Program-made: the position numbers and the translations under genes
Notes under the pieces: generated by a model
The model's database searches: none
Seen by the model: the letters and a program-made list of their open reading frames with translations, nothing else
What the model was told of the DNA's origin: nothing
Source of the DNA: Labia minor
Taxonomy: Eukaryota; Arthropoda; Insecta; Dermaptera; Spongiphoridae
Length of the DNA stretch: 64,000 bases
Reading direction: 5' to 3'
Assembly: GCA_963082975.1 (NCBI GenBank)
Contig: OY720344.1
Span: forward strand, 83,564,053-83,628,052
In this document: positions 43,324 to 54,094 of the stretch, piece after piece
How the letters are laid out: every line of letters begins with the position of its first letter
Numbering within the stretch: position 1 is the first letter of the stretch

Positions 43324-44529
43324 ATGGAAAAAACCAACCATTGTGTTCAGAAGATAACTCCTGTAAATAAAACAAATGTAAATTACAGTTGTGATCAAGA
43401 ATTACATCAACATATGAGGAGATTACCGCAAGAATTAGTAGGTAATATTCTGAAATATACACTACAAGAATTGCTTGTTTTTAGTGAAGATCCATATTAT
43501 TACGATGTGATTATTCATTCTGGAATTGTCTCTTCCTTACCTCCAATATCACATCAAGGTCGGAATGACTTCTACGCTCAACAGTTTTTTGAACGATTCT
43601 CTTTTTTAATAACTATTGTTGTTGTAACGGAGAGAAATTATGAATTTTTAATCAAGTATATAAAACATTCATCCATGCCAAGATTAAAAACAATTGATTT
43701 TCGAGTTTTATACACAAGTGAATTAGCTAGATTACGAGATCTTCTAATAAAATTATCAAGTGATGTCCAAGAAGGTAAATCGCTAACTTATCCTATTTTC
43801 AAGAAGGTAGAAGAAATTTATTTATATGGTAAGTTACCAAATGATGATATTTTTCTATGGGCTATTAATTATTTTTTTCCAAATTTAAAAAAGGTAATTA
43901 TTCCATATAATTCGGACGATGAAAATTTATTAATTAATAAATTATTAATGAAAATGAACAAACTTGAAACATTAAATTTGCCTCGTTTTTGGATAGAAAC
44001 AAATGAACAATTGAAATCCATAGCTAACATCTCTAATTTAAGAGAATTAGAAATCGATATTGATGGGTTTAATATAACCTGGCCATCTTATTTGTCTAAA
44101 TTAGAAAATTTAGAACATCTAAAGATTGGATATAATGGCTCAGAAGAAATTCTCAGAAGATATTTTGAAATTGCACCATTAGGTAAATTGAAAAAAGTAA
44201 TGCTTATAGAAATAAAATCATTTTCAGAGCAACTAGTTAAAGTGTTTCTTGAAAAAAGGTTACAATTAACAAATTTGAAAATAGTTCGTTGCAATTATGT
44301 CCAGAAAAATGCCTTGAAATTGCTTAATCAATTTGAAAATTTAACAGATCTCCGATTAGAACAGTGTGCTTGCTTACAATCTAGTGATCTAGAGGATATC
44401 CATAAAATAAAAAAATTAAATATTTTGTCTTTATTTAGATGTAAATTAATATGTAATGAAGTACTTCCATACATTTTTCAGTGTAATAAATTATATAGAT
44501 TAATTCTTGTTGGCAGGGGTAAATATTAA
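43324..44529 (+). CDS. Intronless F-box/leucine-rich-repeat-type protein, probably frameshifted at the 3' end
   Basis: The ORF (401 aa) starts at the ATG 43324 (AAG ATG G context). The frame extends upstream to 43213 only from a GTG, and that extension is hydrophobic and unlikely to be translated. The N-terminal MRRLPQELVGNILKYTLQEL (about residues 31-50) resembles an F-box, which would dock on Skp1 in an SCF ubiquitin ligase. The rest is irregular LRRs: LKTIDFRVL, LETLNLPRF, LRELEIDI, LEHLKIGY, LTNLKIVRC, LTDLRLEQC and LNILSLFRC. The frame ends LILVGRGKY, but a shift of one base continues VNIKKDVSEI... to 44695. That looks like the true C terminus, so one indel (real or sequencing) is likely. 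F-box/LRR-type genes are expanded in aphid parasitoid wasps; the link here is inference. Confidence 0.75.
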   Translation: MEKTNHCVQKITPVNKTNVNYSCDQELHQHMRRLPQELVGNILKYTLQELLVFSEDPYYYDVIIHSGIVSSLPPISHQGRNDFYAQQFFERFSFLITIVVVTERNYEFLIKYIKHSSMPRLKTIDFRVLYTSELARLRDLLIKLSSDVQEGKSLTYPIFKKVEEIYLYGKLPNDDIFLWAINYFFPNLKKVIIPYNSDDENLLINKLLMKMNKLETLNLPRFWIETNEQLKSIANISNLRELEIDIDGFNITWPSYLSKLENLEHLKIGYNGSEEILRRYFEIAPLGKLKKVMLIEIKSFSEQLVKVFLEKRLQLTNLKIVRCNYVQKNALKLLNQFENLTDLRLEQCACLQSSDLEDIHKIKKLNILSLFRCKLICNEVLPYIFQCNKLYRLILVGRGKY

Positions 44530-44695
44530 AAAAGATGTTAGTGAAATTAAAAAGAACTTGCGCTTTCATACATTGAACATTACACACGACGACTGGGAAT
44601 CTAATGTGTATAATCGAAATGATCCTAAGAATTTAAAAAAATTGTTACCTTGTGCAAGTATTATCGAAAATATTTATTATAATATTAATCTATAA
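44507..44695 (+). pseudogene. Out-of-frame C-terminal continuation of the LRR gene
   Basis: In the next frame, from about 44516, the text is GVNIKKDVSEIKKNLRFHTL and then NITHDDWESNVYNRNDPKNL to a TAA at 44693-44695. It has the codon usage and composition of the gene before it and no plausible start of its own. An intron cannot explain the shift, since the only GT...CAG pair nearby would be under 40 bp. Confidence 0.6.
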
Positions 44696-45749
44696 TAAAT
44701 ATATATAAAATAATTGAAATTACTACTTTAATATAAAAAAAATAAATAAATTACCATTGTATGTTTGTATTGAAATGAAAAAAAAAATTGTTAAAGTTAA
44801 ATATATTATAAATATATTATTCTAATATTTGTAAGTATTGCACATTTTTAAAAGATATTTATGTAGAATAATAATAATAAATAAACATTTTGTAATTTTG
44901 TTTATTTTTTTGAAATTAAATTATTTAAAAAATAATTTTAAATAATTAATAAAATTATTGTATAAAGTAAAATTATTTTATTATCTAAGTCATATATTAT
45001 AAATATGTCTCTATTAAAATAAATACTATTCTTGTTCATTATACAGTAATATTATAAAATTAAATATGTGAATTTATTTTGTTTTTGTTGTCCCATCTGA
45101 AAAATCACTTTTTGACTCTTTTAGTACTTAGTAACGCGCTCAACATGTTATAATTATAATAAATGAAAAATTATAAAATTTTCAATAAATACAAACGTTA
45201 TAATATATTTTGTTCAAAACATTTTTTTACTCGTATAATTTCCTCAACTTATTCAATCCCATATTCTTTCCTATATTCTTTATCTATAATGTAAAAATCA
45301 ATAAATCGTTATATAATATATCTACATATTATTTATTATATGATTTGTCTTACTTTTAGTCTCATAAATTAATACAAGTTTGTAAAAATTTAAATAATTA
45401 AGAATATTTTTAATTGATAGAACCCAGGAATGTTTTTTTTCTCGATGTTTTAATTAATAATTTATAATAATTAAAAATATTAAGATCAGTTAAAATAACA
45501 TGTTTTTAGAAGATAACAAAATATGTATTTGTGTTAAATTCATTATTTCATTTTTTTTTCTAAATACACTTTAAAATTTCAACAAATTCTTATTTCTACT
45601 TTGGGGGGGGGGGGGCTACAACCAAAAAAAAACCCTTTAATATCTTTTTTCTTGAACTAGAATATTACATCCGAAGTATTTTTTGCCAAGACCCTTTTTG
45701 TTGTATTATTATTATTATTATTATTATTGTCTCTTCTTTTCAAGTAAAC
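44696..45749. repeat. 3' flank of the LRR gene, part duplicated inverted elsewhere
   Basis: AT-rich with no ORF. About 44862-45420 recurs in inverted orientation at 61745-62210; shared landmarks include AACAAGAATAGTATTTATTT and ATGGGATTGAATAAG on the other strand. A G run of 13-14 is at 45603-45616, and an ATT trinucleotide run at 45700-45727. Confidence 0.75.
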
Positions 45750-46380
45750 AATAAGTTGACCTATGGCCAGGTCCGAACCGACCGACTGTTTGAAATAAAT
45801 TAATTTCCAGCTACACAAACAATTTCAAATAATTTTAATATATCTATTAATGTAATAAAAAACAGATATGGATACATAAATAATAAATATAAACATTTTT
45901 AATTTTATTTTATTTATAATATATATGCAAGACCAGGCTGTGACGTCATGAATGGCTGGATGACGTCATATAATTTTAAATCAAGAAAAAACTAATAAAT
46001 ATGATTTTTCTCGAGGATAAAACCAATACGAAGTGCATGATTCGTGGTGATATATAAAAAAATCTCCTTTGGTGTGAAAATAACCCTTTCCTTCCTATCG
46101 TCGATCGCTAATACTACCACTTCCGGTTTCCGGAATTGCACCAAAAGTTGATCAATTCATCCCACTGATGCATTAAGTAAATATACCAAATTTCATCAAA
46201 ATCGGTTGAGCCGTTCAGGCTGTACACATCTATACGGACGGACGGACGGACGGACAGACATCATGCTAAAAATACTTTTTTCTGTTTAGAAAATGCATGA
46301 TTCGTGGAGATATGTAAAAATCTCCTCATGTAAAATTTGGTGTGAAAACAATACCTCCCGTACTATCGTCGGTCGGTAAA
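45750..46380 (-). mobile_element. ACCGACCGAC-family repeat, full copy 1
   Basis: On the minus strand it starts ACCGACCGACGATAGTACGG and ends CCATAGGTCAACTTATT. Near the end the motif ACAGTCGGTCGGTTCGG gives a subterminal inverted counterpart of the start, and GACCT...AGGTC can form a hairpin. Inside are TGTACAGCCTGAACGGCTCA, a GTCC microsatellite, TTCCGGAAACCGGAAGTGG and TGACGTCACAGCCTGGTCTT. No ORF. It is about 96% identical by eye to 51917-52563. The superfamily is unknown. Confidence 0.85.
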
Positions 46381-46697
46381 AATGCTTTGAAAAAGTCGTT
46401 TTTGTTGCTTTCTTGTAGAAGAATGAAAATTCTTCTACAAGTAAACAAAATTCAATTGTTAATCAAAAACCATTCAGAGAAGTCAAAACAAACTTCCTTT
46501 AGGAAGGACAATAAATGACCGAACATTTACTTACTTACAAAGAAACTTTTAGAAATAAAATATCGTTGATTTCCTACTTAAAAGTAGGAAAATAAAGAAG
46601 CATTTAACTAAACGGAATACGACGCTATGATAGTTACACATCCATCCATAAACATGGAACATGAATTTATTCCCATTAATTTTTATAGATTCACAAA
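46381..46697. other. Spacer with a perfect short palindrome
   Basis: At 46414-46443, CTTGTAGAAGAAT and ATTCTTCTACAAG are separated by 4 bp. The rest is AT-rich without a gene. Confidence 0.6.
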
Positions 46698-47105
46698 TAA
46701 TTAACTGGAGTGACTCCACTCGACTATCCCGCAAATTTGAATTGGATTAAATAACATAATATATTATATTTATATTAAATTTAATTAATTATAAATTATA
46801 AATTAAAATTAATAAATAATATTTATTAAACCAGCGCGTGTTTGGCTCTTTGTTGATGGCACCACGTCACGTGTTGGCGCGTGAGATTTGCAGTGTTAAA
46901 AAATTAATTCTGGTAGTTTCAAGGGATTCAATCAAGCTGAAATTCTATATATAGCAGTACAATACAATACAATTTTTAATCATGTGAAAAATTATCAAAC
47001 ATATATCTTGATTTTTACGGTCAGTTTAGAGAAAAAAAATCAAAACGTTGTAGGTAATTACCCTCTTCTGGTTGAGCTACATTTCTCAAAAGTTGATAGA
47101 ATATA
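46698..47105. repeat. Family X repeat, good copy
   Basis: Begins GGAGTGACTCCACTCGACTA with TCCCGCAAATTTGAATTGG, then AT-rich sequence, ACCACGTCACGTGTTGGCGC, ATTCAATCAAGCTGAAATTC, and ends near CAAAAGTTGATAGAATATAG. It has the same structure as 9965-10380. No ORF. Confidence 0.8.
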
Positions 47106-47790
47106 GGTTTTATAAATTTATTTGGAAAGAATATTGGGAATAAAATTAGGATAAAATCAGTGTAGCAAACAGTTATGTTTTTTTCCATGTTGGATTTATA
47201 TCCTTATAAATAATTTTCACTTAAGTGAAAATTCTACCTACTTTAATGTACTTAACCAATCTAAAAGAAACGAATAATGTTTTATGTAATATACAATATT
47301 TATTTGAAAATTAATTAAAATTTCAAAATAGTGTTTACAAAATTTGTGAACATCTCGCTATTAAATCTGTTCTATTAAACATAATTTAATAAGATAAAGA
47401 TAATAATAAGATAAATAAAATAAAGAAAAAAATAAAACAAATAATTAAACAAAAAAAGAAAAATAATAAAAAATAAATAAATTTAAATTAACAACTAAAT
47501 GAAATGAAATGATTCACGATCAATGGTTTTTAAAAATGTGACTGCAGTGCGATCTGTCGGAAAATACTATCTGGTTGTGCCTCTAGCGCTATCTATTAAA
47601 CCAGTTTAGAATCAAACACCGTTTCAGAATTTATTTTTAGTTGTCACGGGCCTGGTTTAAGCCTTTAAAAAATATCGATAAACAATTCTTTAATTAAGTA
47701 TTTATTAAAATTATTATATGTTACCTCATTGCATCAATCTGATTAAAAAGAATGGATCTTGGGGTCGTCAATATTAATAAATAATATTAA
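47106..47790. other. AT-rich spacer, no gene seen
   Basis: Low-complexity AAATAA stretches at 47385-47510 and a palindromic TTCACTTAAGTGAA at 47217-47230. The last 130 bp (GATTAAAAAGAATGGATCTT) resemble the interior of the 27935 repeat. Confidence 0.5.
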
Positions 47791-48557
47791 CTAGCTGCTC
47801 AGAGCGCCTTCGGCGCTTTTCACACCTAGACGGGGGCTCCGCCCCCTGTACCCCGGAGTGGTACATAGTATTTGGTTGAAAGTAGTAAAAGGTTTTCATC
47901 CATTTTGTTTCAATCAGTATTTTACATAAAACATTCATTTCTTTTTGTGTTCTTATTTAAAATATATTTTAATTGAATCAGTAAATTAATTATATATATT
48001 ATTATTGTATATGTTATATCTATCTATTAATGTGGCTCAAAGATACTCGAAAGTTCTTAGCCGCAACAACCACATTTCTCCAAGAGTCCCTATCCTGAGC
48101 CCTTGTCCCATTTCTCTTACGTCCCTTCATACGCGTCCTTGGTCTTCCAAGCGGACGTTTTCCAGTCGGTCTCCACACCAATATCTTTTTCCTCTCCCAT
48201 TCTAGCCACATCCCCTGCATATCGCAGCTTTTTCTCTTTTATAACCCTAATTATTTCTGAAGATGCATAGAGGTCATGCAATTCCTAGTTATGCAGACTC
48301 CGCCATTCCCCTGTGACCTCATCTTTCTAAATGCTGGGAAGAATACTATTCTCAAATACTCTGATTCTACTTTCTACTCCCAGGGTCATAGACCATGCCT
48401 CCCACACATATAATATAACGGGCAAAATAATTGTTTTATATATTTTAATTTTGATTATATCGGTTAAGTAAGAAATTTCTTTTTTTTGTTTCTATGACAT
48501 CAAAAAAGTAAACAAATTACATACATACAAACAAACATTCTCCTTTATATATATAGA
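47791..48557 (-). mobile_element. Helitron (about 767 bp) with RT C-terminal fragment
   Basis: On the minus strand it starts TCTATATATATAAAGGAGAA near 48557 and ends with a shortened hairpin (AGCGCCGAAGGCGCT) and CTAG at 47791, followed by T. The interior holds an RT tail (48020-48470): GKRPLGRPRTRMKGRKRN and AQDRDSWRNVVVAAKNFRVS. This is the GKRPxGRPRxRW...DRDxWRxxV C terminus of insect LINEs. The family is that of 38416-40042. Confidence 0.82.
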
Positions 48558-48955
48558 ATAGAAGAATAGATATATAGTCGATCCTATTAAAATTGATTTT
48601 CTTCAGTTAAAAATAAATAATCCAAATCTTTCTAGTTGTTTATAAATTGTATGTCTTTCACTATTGTTCACTCTCTCCATTAGATCACTTACTATTATTT
48701 TTTTCATTTCATATACTATAAATTTGGAACTGATTTTACCATTAAGGATATCACTAATGTTAAGGTTACACTTTTCACACAAACTTTGCCAGTCCTTAAA
48801 CCATGAAATTTTATTGTTTATAATTTCTTTTATTACTACAAATGGATATCTATTATGTCATTTTTAAACATTTTATTATGTAATCCAAGTGTAATTTTAA
48901 AGTGTATATATAAGTTGGTGAGAGGTTTGTTTCAAAGTATCTTATCTTATTATGC
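48558..48955. other. AT-rich spacer
   Basis: No supportable gene. A 67-codon open frame at 48664-48867 is hydrophobic and compositionally random. Confidence 0.45.
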
Positions 48956-49148
48956 TAGCTAAAATTGTATATATCTATCTATCTATCTATATATATTGGT
49001 TCTCAAAAACCGCTCTAACGATTTTTTTCAAATTCACACTAGATATAGTATTTATAAAGAAAAATTAAGTTTTATTGATCATATCTCTTGAAACATACAG
49101 CTTCATTATTAATTTCTCAATTAAAAATTATATATGGGTGACGTCATC
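48956..49148. repeat. Repeat end inverted with respect to 56290-56480
   Basis: Begins with a CTAT microsatellite then GGTTCTCAAAAACCGCTCTA and CTTGAAACATACAGCTTCAT. The complement is at 56290-56470. The CTATATATA-type start resembles a Helitron 5' end, but the matching 3' end is not identified. Confidence 0.65.
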
Positions 49149-49260
49149 AATTTTACTCCCGCCTTTTTTAAAAAGATATTGTATTAATATTTTTTTTATA
49201 TTTAAAATATTTTAAAATAAAATAAATTTCGAAATAAAATTAAAAATATTTATTTTTATT

Positions 49261-49295
<35 letters not shown>

Positions 49296-49800
49296 TAATC
49301 TCTCTCAAAAAAAAAACAACAAAATAAAATACGGTTGGTTGACTCCCGCTTTTTTTTAAATGATATTGTATTAACATTTTTTTATATTTAAAATATTTTA
49401 AAATTCATTATTTAATTTCGAAATAAAATTAAAAATATTTATTTTTAATAAAATATATATATATATTTATTAATCTCTCTCAAAAAAAAAACAAAAACAA
49501 AAACAAAAAAACATATAATTTGGAATTTTACTCCCGCCTTTTTTTAAAGGATATTGTATTAATATTTGTTTTATATTTAAAATATTTTAAAATAAAATAA
49601 ATTTCGAAATAAAATTAAAAATATTTATTTTTAATAAAATATATATATATTTATTAATCTCTCTCAAAAAAAACAAAAACAAAAACAAAAAAACATATAA
49701 TTTGTAATTTTACTCCCGCCTTTTTTTAAAGGATATTGTATTAATATTTTTTTTATATGACATTCATATTGAAATTTGACTCCCGCCTTTTTTTAAAAGA
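49149..49800. repeat. Tandem array of 180-190-bp units (ACTCCCGCC family)
   Basis: Units begin ACTCCCGCCTTTTTTTAAA at about 49155, 49341 (as GACTCCCGCT), 49521, 49711 and 49779. Spacings are about 186, 180, 190 and 68 bp, the last unit being truncated. Each has AATTTCGAAATAAAATTAAA, an AT dinucleotide run and TTAATCTCTCTCAAAAAAAA. Inverted counterparts lie at about 57005-57420 and 55680-56260. The varying AT runs suggest slippage between units. No gene. Confidence 0.85.
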
Positions 49801-49816
49801 AAAATATTTTAAAATT

Positions 49817-50053
49817 GAAGACCTTAGAGCGAAACAATGGTAAGCCACTTTTGTAGAAAATTGTTTTATTCTTAATTATATATATCTAAGAAATAATAGT
49901 TGCTGACTTTTTCCCTTTACTGATATTACATATTGAGCAAATTTGAAATATATGCAGTAAACCCAATGTTTTCTATCTTTTCTCTAAACTTTAAACTGCA
50001 ATATCTCAACATTTTGATTTTGTGGCTTACCACTATTTCGCTCTAAGGTCTTC
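49817..50053. mobile_element. MITE with 4-bp target duplication, confirmed by an empty site
   Basis: The ends are inverted repeats of about 30 bp: GAAGACCTTAGAGCGAAA at the left and its complement at the right, extending into TGGTAAGCCAC. They are flanked by AATT at 49813-49816 and 50054-50057. The inverted paralogue at 56981-56990 has a single AATT joining the same flanks, so it is the empty site. At 237 bp it has no ORF. The 4-bp duplication and these ends do not tell me the superfamily. Confidence 0.9.
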
Positions 50054-50099
50054 AATTGTTTATTTAATTTCGAAATAAAATTAAAAATATATATTTTAA

Positions 50100-50608
50100 T
50101 AATATTTTATAATTATAAATTACGATATATATTTATCATTCTTCCAATAAAAAAAAAATATTCATGCACTTAGAAACATACCTAATAATACATTTTAATC
50201 AGATTGATGCAATGATGCAACATTTAATAATTGTAATAAATAATTAAAGAATTGTATATTAGCTCGGTCTCCCAAGTATTAATATTACCAGCCAAACCCA
50301 ATATAATAATGAATTATTTTTTTTTAACTTAATTACCTAGCCGAGGCTCGGGGTCCCGGTGTGATCTTAATATATTGTCAGAATTAGATAAATAATGTAG
50401 AGAAAAAAATTATTTAAAAATAGATATTTATTTAAATGAAATAAAATTATTTAATTTACAGAATGAAAATGTCTATAATAATGTCTAAACATTTTTTCGA
50501 GCGACAGCTCGGTATCCCAGGTATTAATATTACAAGCCAAACCCAATAATAATGAATCATTTTTTTTAACTTAAGTACCGAGCCGAGGCTCGGGGTCCCG
50601 GTACTAAT
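50100..50608 (+). mobile_element. Possible Helitron-like repeat ends with GC-rich hairpins
   Basis: Two hairpins, AGCCGAGGCT followed by CGGGGTCCCGGT, occur at 50340-50360 and 50580-50602; the second continues CCGGTACTAA and then host T. Hairpin plus CTAA would satisfy a Helitron 3' end inserted in the LINE at 50609. The sequence in between (ATTAATATTACAAGCCAAAC) is the complement of the left part of the 27935 and 54095 repeats. Tentative. Confidence 0.45.
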
Positions 50609-51904
50609 ATATAATCGGGGTTATTCCTTGGCAGATTAAAACATTTTTTGACGAAGAATTTGAAAGGTACTTCAACCTCATCATAACTCTTATATCCCCA
50701 CACCTGGGCACCATAGCATATTATTGATCGTGACACTGAGTCAAAAACTTTCAATTTAGAATTCCAGTTTATATTATTATTTAATAGGATTCTATTAAAG
50801 GAATTAAGAGCAAATATGGCCCTCTCCTTTTTCTCCTTAAAGTGCCATCCCATTGCTAACCCCGACGATACTGTGATTCCAAGATACTTATATTTATTAA
50901 CTATTTCCACCTTTTTTCCTCCAAAATACCAATTTTCTCCCGCCCCAGGACGCCCACCATTTCTAAATACTACTATCTTTGATTTATCCAAATTTACTAT
51001 CAAATTCCACATCTTGCAATAATTCTCTAATGTGCTTATCATCCTTTGTAGCACTATCTTTTCCGGGGCTAAAATTACAATGTCATCCGCATAGGCCAGC
51101 ATCTTAATTTTAGTTTCACCAATGGTCACTCCCCCCCCCCTCCATAAAATCTTCTATATCATTCACAAACAATGAGAATAGCGTCGGACTTAGCAAACAT
51201 CCCTGTTACACTCCCATAGTTGTTTCGAATGCTTTAGTTAACTCTTCTCCACTCCACACACTAGCCTTCGTGTCTGTATACAGACTTTTTATTATTTTAA
51301 CTATCTTGGTAGACAATCCTAAATTCAGTAATTTGTAATACAGGGCCTGTCTATCAACTCGATCGAATGCGGAGGAGAAATCCACGAAGAATGCGAAGAC
51401 TTTTTGTCTTTTTTTATTTAACCGGAGGTTAATTATGTTAATAAGGGTGTTGATATTGTCCACAGTTAAATAATTACTTCGGAATCCTGCTTGAAATTCC
51501 CCTATTATATTCATGTTATTTATCCAATTAGTGATTCTATTTAACAATAACCCTGTGAACAATTTACTCACAACATTATTAAAAGAGATCCCCCTATAAT
51601 TCGATACTTCACTAGTCAGTCCCTTTTTATGTATTGGAAATATGATTGAATCTTTGAAACCCCTTGGAACAATTCCATTTTCAAAAATCTTATTAAAACA
51701 AGTAAGGAGTTTCTCCAAAAAAAGATTTGAAACATTTTTATAAAATTCGTAAGTAATTCTGTCTAGACCAGGAGCTTTATTACTTTTAGCTTTATTCAAC
51801 ACCCTTACCAATTCAGACATCAATAAAGGGCTATCTAAATATTCAACAATTATAAATGGCTCCGCATAGCTTACACTTGAACCCGAAAGCGAAGGGTTTA
51901 ACAA
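50609..51904 (-). pseudogene. Reverse transcriptase of the second LINE
   Basis: In order it reads KSNKAPGLDRITYEFYKN, FKDSIIFPIHKKG, SNYRGISFNNVVSKLFTG, IGEFQAGFRSNYLTVDN, FFVDFSSAFDRVDRQALYYK, QGCLLSPTLFSLFVNDI and MLAYADDIVILAP (catalytic YADD), then YKYLGITV and ICYGAQVWGYKS. This is a complete set of RT palm and thumb blocks. One stop and one homopolymer frameshift interrupt it. The clade looks different from the first LINE (YADD rather than FADD, different linker). Confidence 0.9.
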
Positions 51905-51916
51905 CTTCTTAAAAAA

Positions 51917-52563
51917 ATAAGTTGACCTGTGGCCAGGTCCGAACCGACCGACGGTTTGAAATAAATTAATTTCCAGCTACAGAAACAATTTCAAATAATT
52001 TTAATATATCTATTAATGTAATAAAAAACAGATATGGATACATAAATAATAAATATAAACATTTTTAATTTTATTTTATTTATAATATATATGCAAGACC
52101 AGGCTGTGACGTCATGAATGACTGGATGACGTCATATAATTTTAAATCAAGAAAAAACTAATAAATATGATTTTTCTCGAGGATAAAACCAATACAAAGT
52201 GCATGATTCGTGGTGATATATAAAAAAATCTCCTTTGGTGTGAAAATAACCCTTTCCTTCCTATCGTCGATCGCTAATACTACCACTTCCGGTTTCCGGA
52301 ATTGCACCAAAAGTTGATCAATTCATCCCACTGATGCATTAAGTAAATATACCAAATTTCATCAAAATCGGTTGAGCCGTTCAGGCTGTACACATCTATA
52401 CGGACGGACAGACGGACAGACGGACGGACGGACAGACGGACAGACATCATGCTAAAAATACTTTTTTCTGTTTAGAAAATGCATGATTCGTGGAGATATG
52501 TAAAAATCTCCACATGTGAAATTTGGTGTGAAAACAATACCTCCCTTACTATCGTCGGTCGGT
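51917..52563 (-). mobile_element. ACCGACCGAC-family repeat, full copy 2, inserted in the LINE
   Basis: On the minus strand it begins ACCGACCGACGATAGTAAGG and ends GCCACAGGTCAACTTATT. Its insertion in the coding region of the second LINE shows it was mobile after that LINE. Flanking TTATT-like sequence on both sides could be a short target duplication, but the element's own end is also TTATT, so this is not certain. Its high similarity to 45750-46380 implies recent spread. Confidence 0.85.
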
Positions 52564-52569
52564 AATAAT

Positions 52570-53185
52570 TCAACCATGCAACCGGCGGGATATTTTTATC
52601 AGTATTAAATTTTTTATTTTTAAAATGACGTACTAGACACCAAAATTCTTTACTGTTATATACTTTTTTAAATTCATTTATTAGATTATCTAAATATAAC
52701 TGTTTCTTTATTTTGCATTTATTTTTATATTCATTTCTAATTTTAATATAAATCGATTTAAATGTTTTAGAATTATTCTTTCTAAGAAGATTCAATGCTT
52801 TATATAATTTTTTTCTTAATTTATAACATTCGTAATCATACCACCTATTTTCGAATTTCAATATATTTTTATTATTATCGTAAGACATATTATTTTTAAT
52901 TGCTATTTCATATAATAAATTTGTTAAGTGATCTGTCTCCATTGACGAATCACCCATCATTGGCCCTATCTACCTCCTTATTAAAATTATCCCTTCTCCC
53001 ATCAATCCATTTCAATTTAGGAAGCAGCGCAATGGAATCTGTTGTCTCATAATAATTATATTTATATTTATATTTCAGAGCCAACGGGAGATGATCTGAA
53101 AAATGTTTTGGTAGTATCTCGAGGGAATGAATATATTGAGCAGCATCCAATGATACAGCACATAAATCTATTACTGAGTTACCCA
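52570..53185 (-). pseudogene. Endonuclease C terminus and linker of the second LINE
   Basis: Contains GNSVIDLCAVSL and LPKHFSDHLPLAL, the GxSxIDL and SDHxP blocks that close an APE-type endonuclease. A basic linker (YECYKLRKKLYKALNLLRKN, KNKCKIKKQLYLDNLINEFK) follows in a shifted frame. The N-terminal half of the endonuclease and all of ORF1 are missing (5' truncation). Confidence 0.82.
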
Positions 53186-53190
53186 TTGCC

Positions 53191-53590
53191 CCTGTAAATA
53201 AGAAGGAAAAATAAAAATAAAAAAAAATTGATGAATTAAATAATTTATTTATTGACCAGGATTCGGCCGGGATGGCAACATAATACAAATACTTACTTAT
53301 ACTTATTATAAAAAACTAAAATAAAGAATGAACAAATTAGTTACGAACAAATTATGAATAACCTATATATATTTACAATTAGTTATTTTTTTATTTCTTT
53401 TACTCACCGTGACAAAAGATAATTTTTGAATTTGTGCAGTGATTCATATATATACTTTAGAGATGATAAGATATTTTAATTTTCTAAATTCAAAAGAGAG
53501 AAGACGATAAGCTTAACAGAGACATCGGCAACGCAGAAAAAAAAAGTGAGCTGGGCAACAATCGACAGTCACTCGTCACCAGAGGGAAGC
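53191..53590. other. Spacer, no gene seen
   Basis: AT-rich, with a less AT-rich piece at 53500-53590 (ACAATCGACAGTCACTCGTC). No recognisable feature. Confidence 0.45.
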
Positions 53591-53880
53591 TAGATATATA
53601 TATATATATATCTGTATGTCTGTTTTTCGATTTTTTAAATTTTGATTTTGCATTCGATTAGAGCTTAAAAATGTGTAAATGTAAAGTGGTCTTGGTTTTT
53701 TAAAATTCGTTTGGGAACATGGTCACATCGGCGGTCAAAGTTGAAAATTCCCCATATATTATAACTAAACTGTAATTAGTATTATTATAATGTAAAATTA
53801 TAAAGAAAAAATGTTTAGATATTATTATAGACATTTTCATTCTGTAAATAAAATAATTTTATTTCATTTAAATAAATATC
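53591..53880 (+). repeat. Partial repeat copy starting with a Helitron-like 5' tip
   Basis: AGATATATATATATATATAT followed by CTGTATGTCTGTTTTTCGAT, then text shared with 29116-29340 and 55285-55500 (GGTCTTGGTTTTTTAAAATT, GTTGAAAATTCCCCATATAT). It is a separate partial copy next to the full one at 54095. Confidence 0.65.
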
Positions 53881-54094
53881 TATTTTTAAATATTTTTTGC
53901 TCTCTACATTATTTAATTCTCACGATATATTAAGATCATATAAATTGGAATTATTTATTAATTATTTATGTCAACTTATTTAAAATTTGATATCTACATT
54001 CATCTCATTCAAAGAATATTTATATAATATTTATAATTTTTATGTTTAATTTATATTTATAATTTAATTTTGTTAATATTAGCTTTTTTAAATT

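Larger units (their letters stand above)
50609..53190 (-). mobile_element. Second LINE, truncated at both ends and interrupted
   Basis: On the minus strand there is the end of an endonuclease (52950-53190), a linker (52570-52960), an RT (50609-51904), and loss of the 3' end at a repeat. A 647-bp repeat (51917-52563) splits the linker from the RT. A premature stop (GV-stop-QGCLLSP) at about 51204 and a frame change in a run of ten G near 51131 inactivate it. Confidence 0.88.

Noticed and set aside
49149..49800. CRISPR-like regular repeats
   Set aside because: Units are 180-190 bp and near-identical throughout with no unique spacers; the genome is eukaryotic. It is a tandem repeat.
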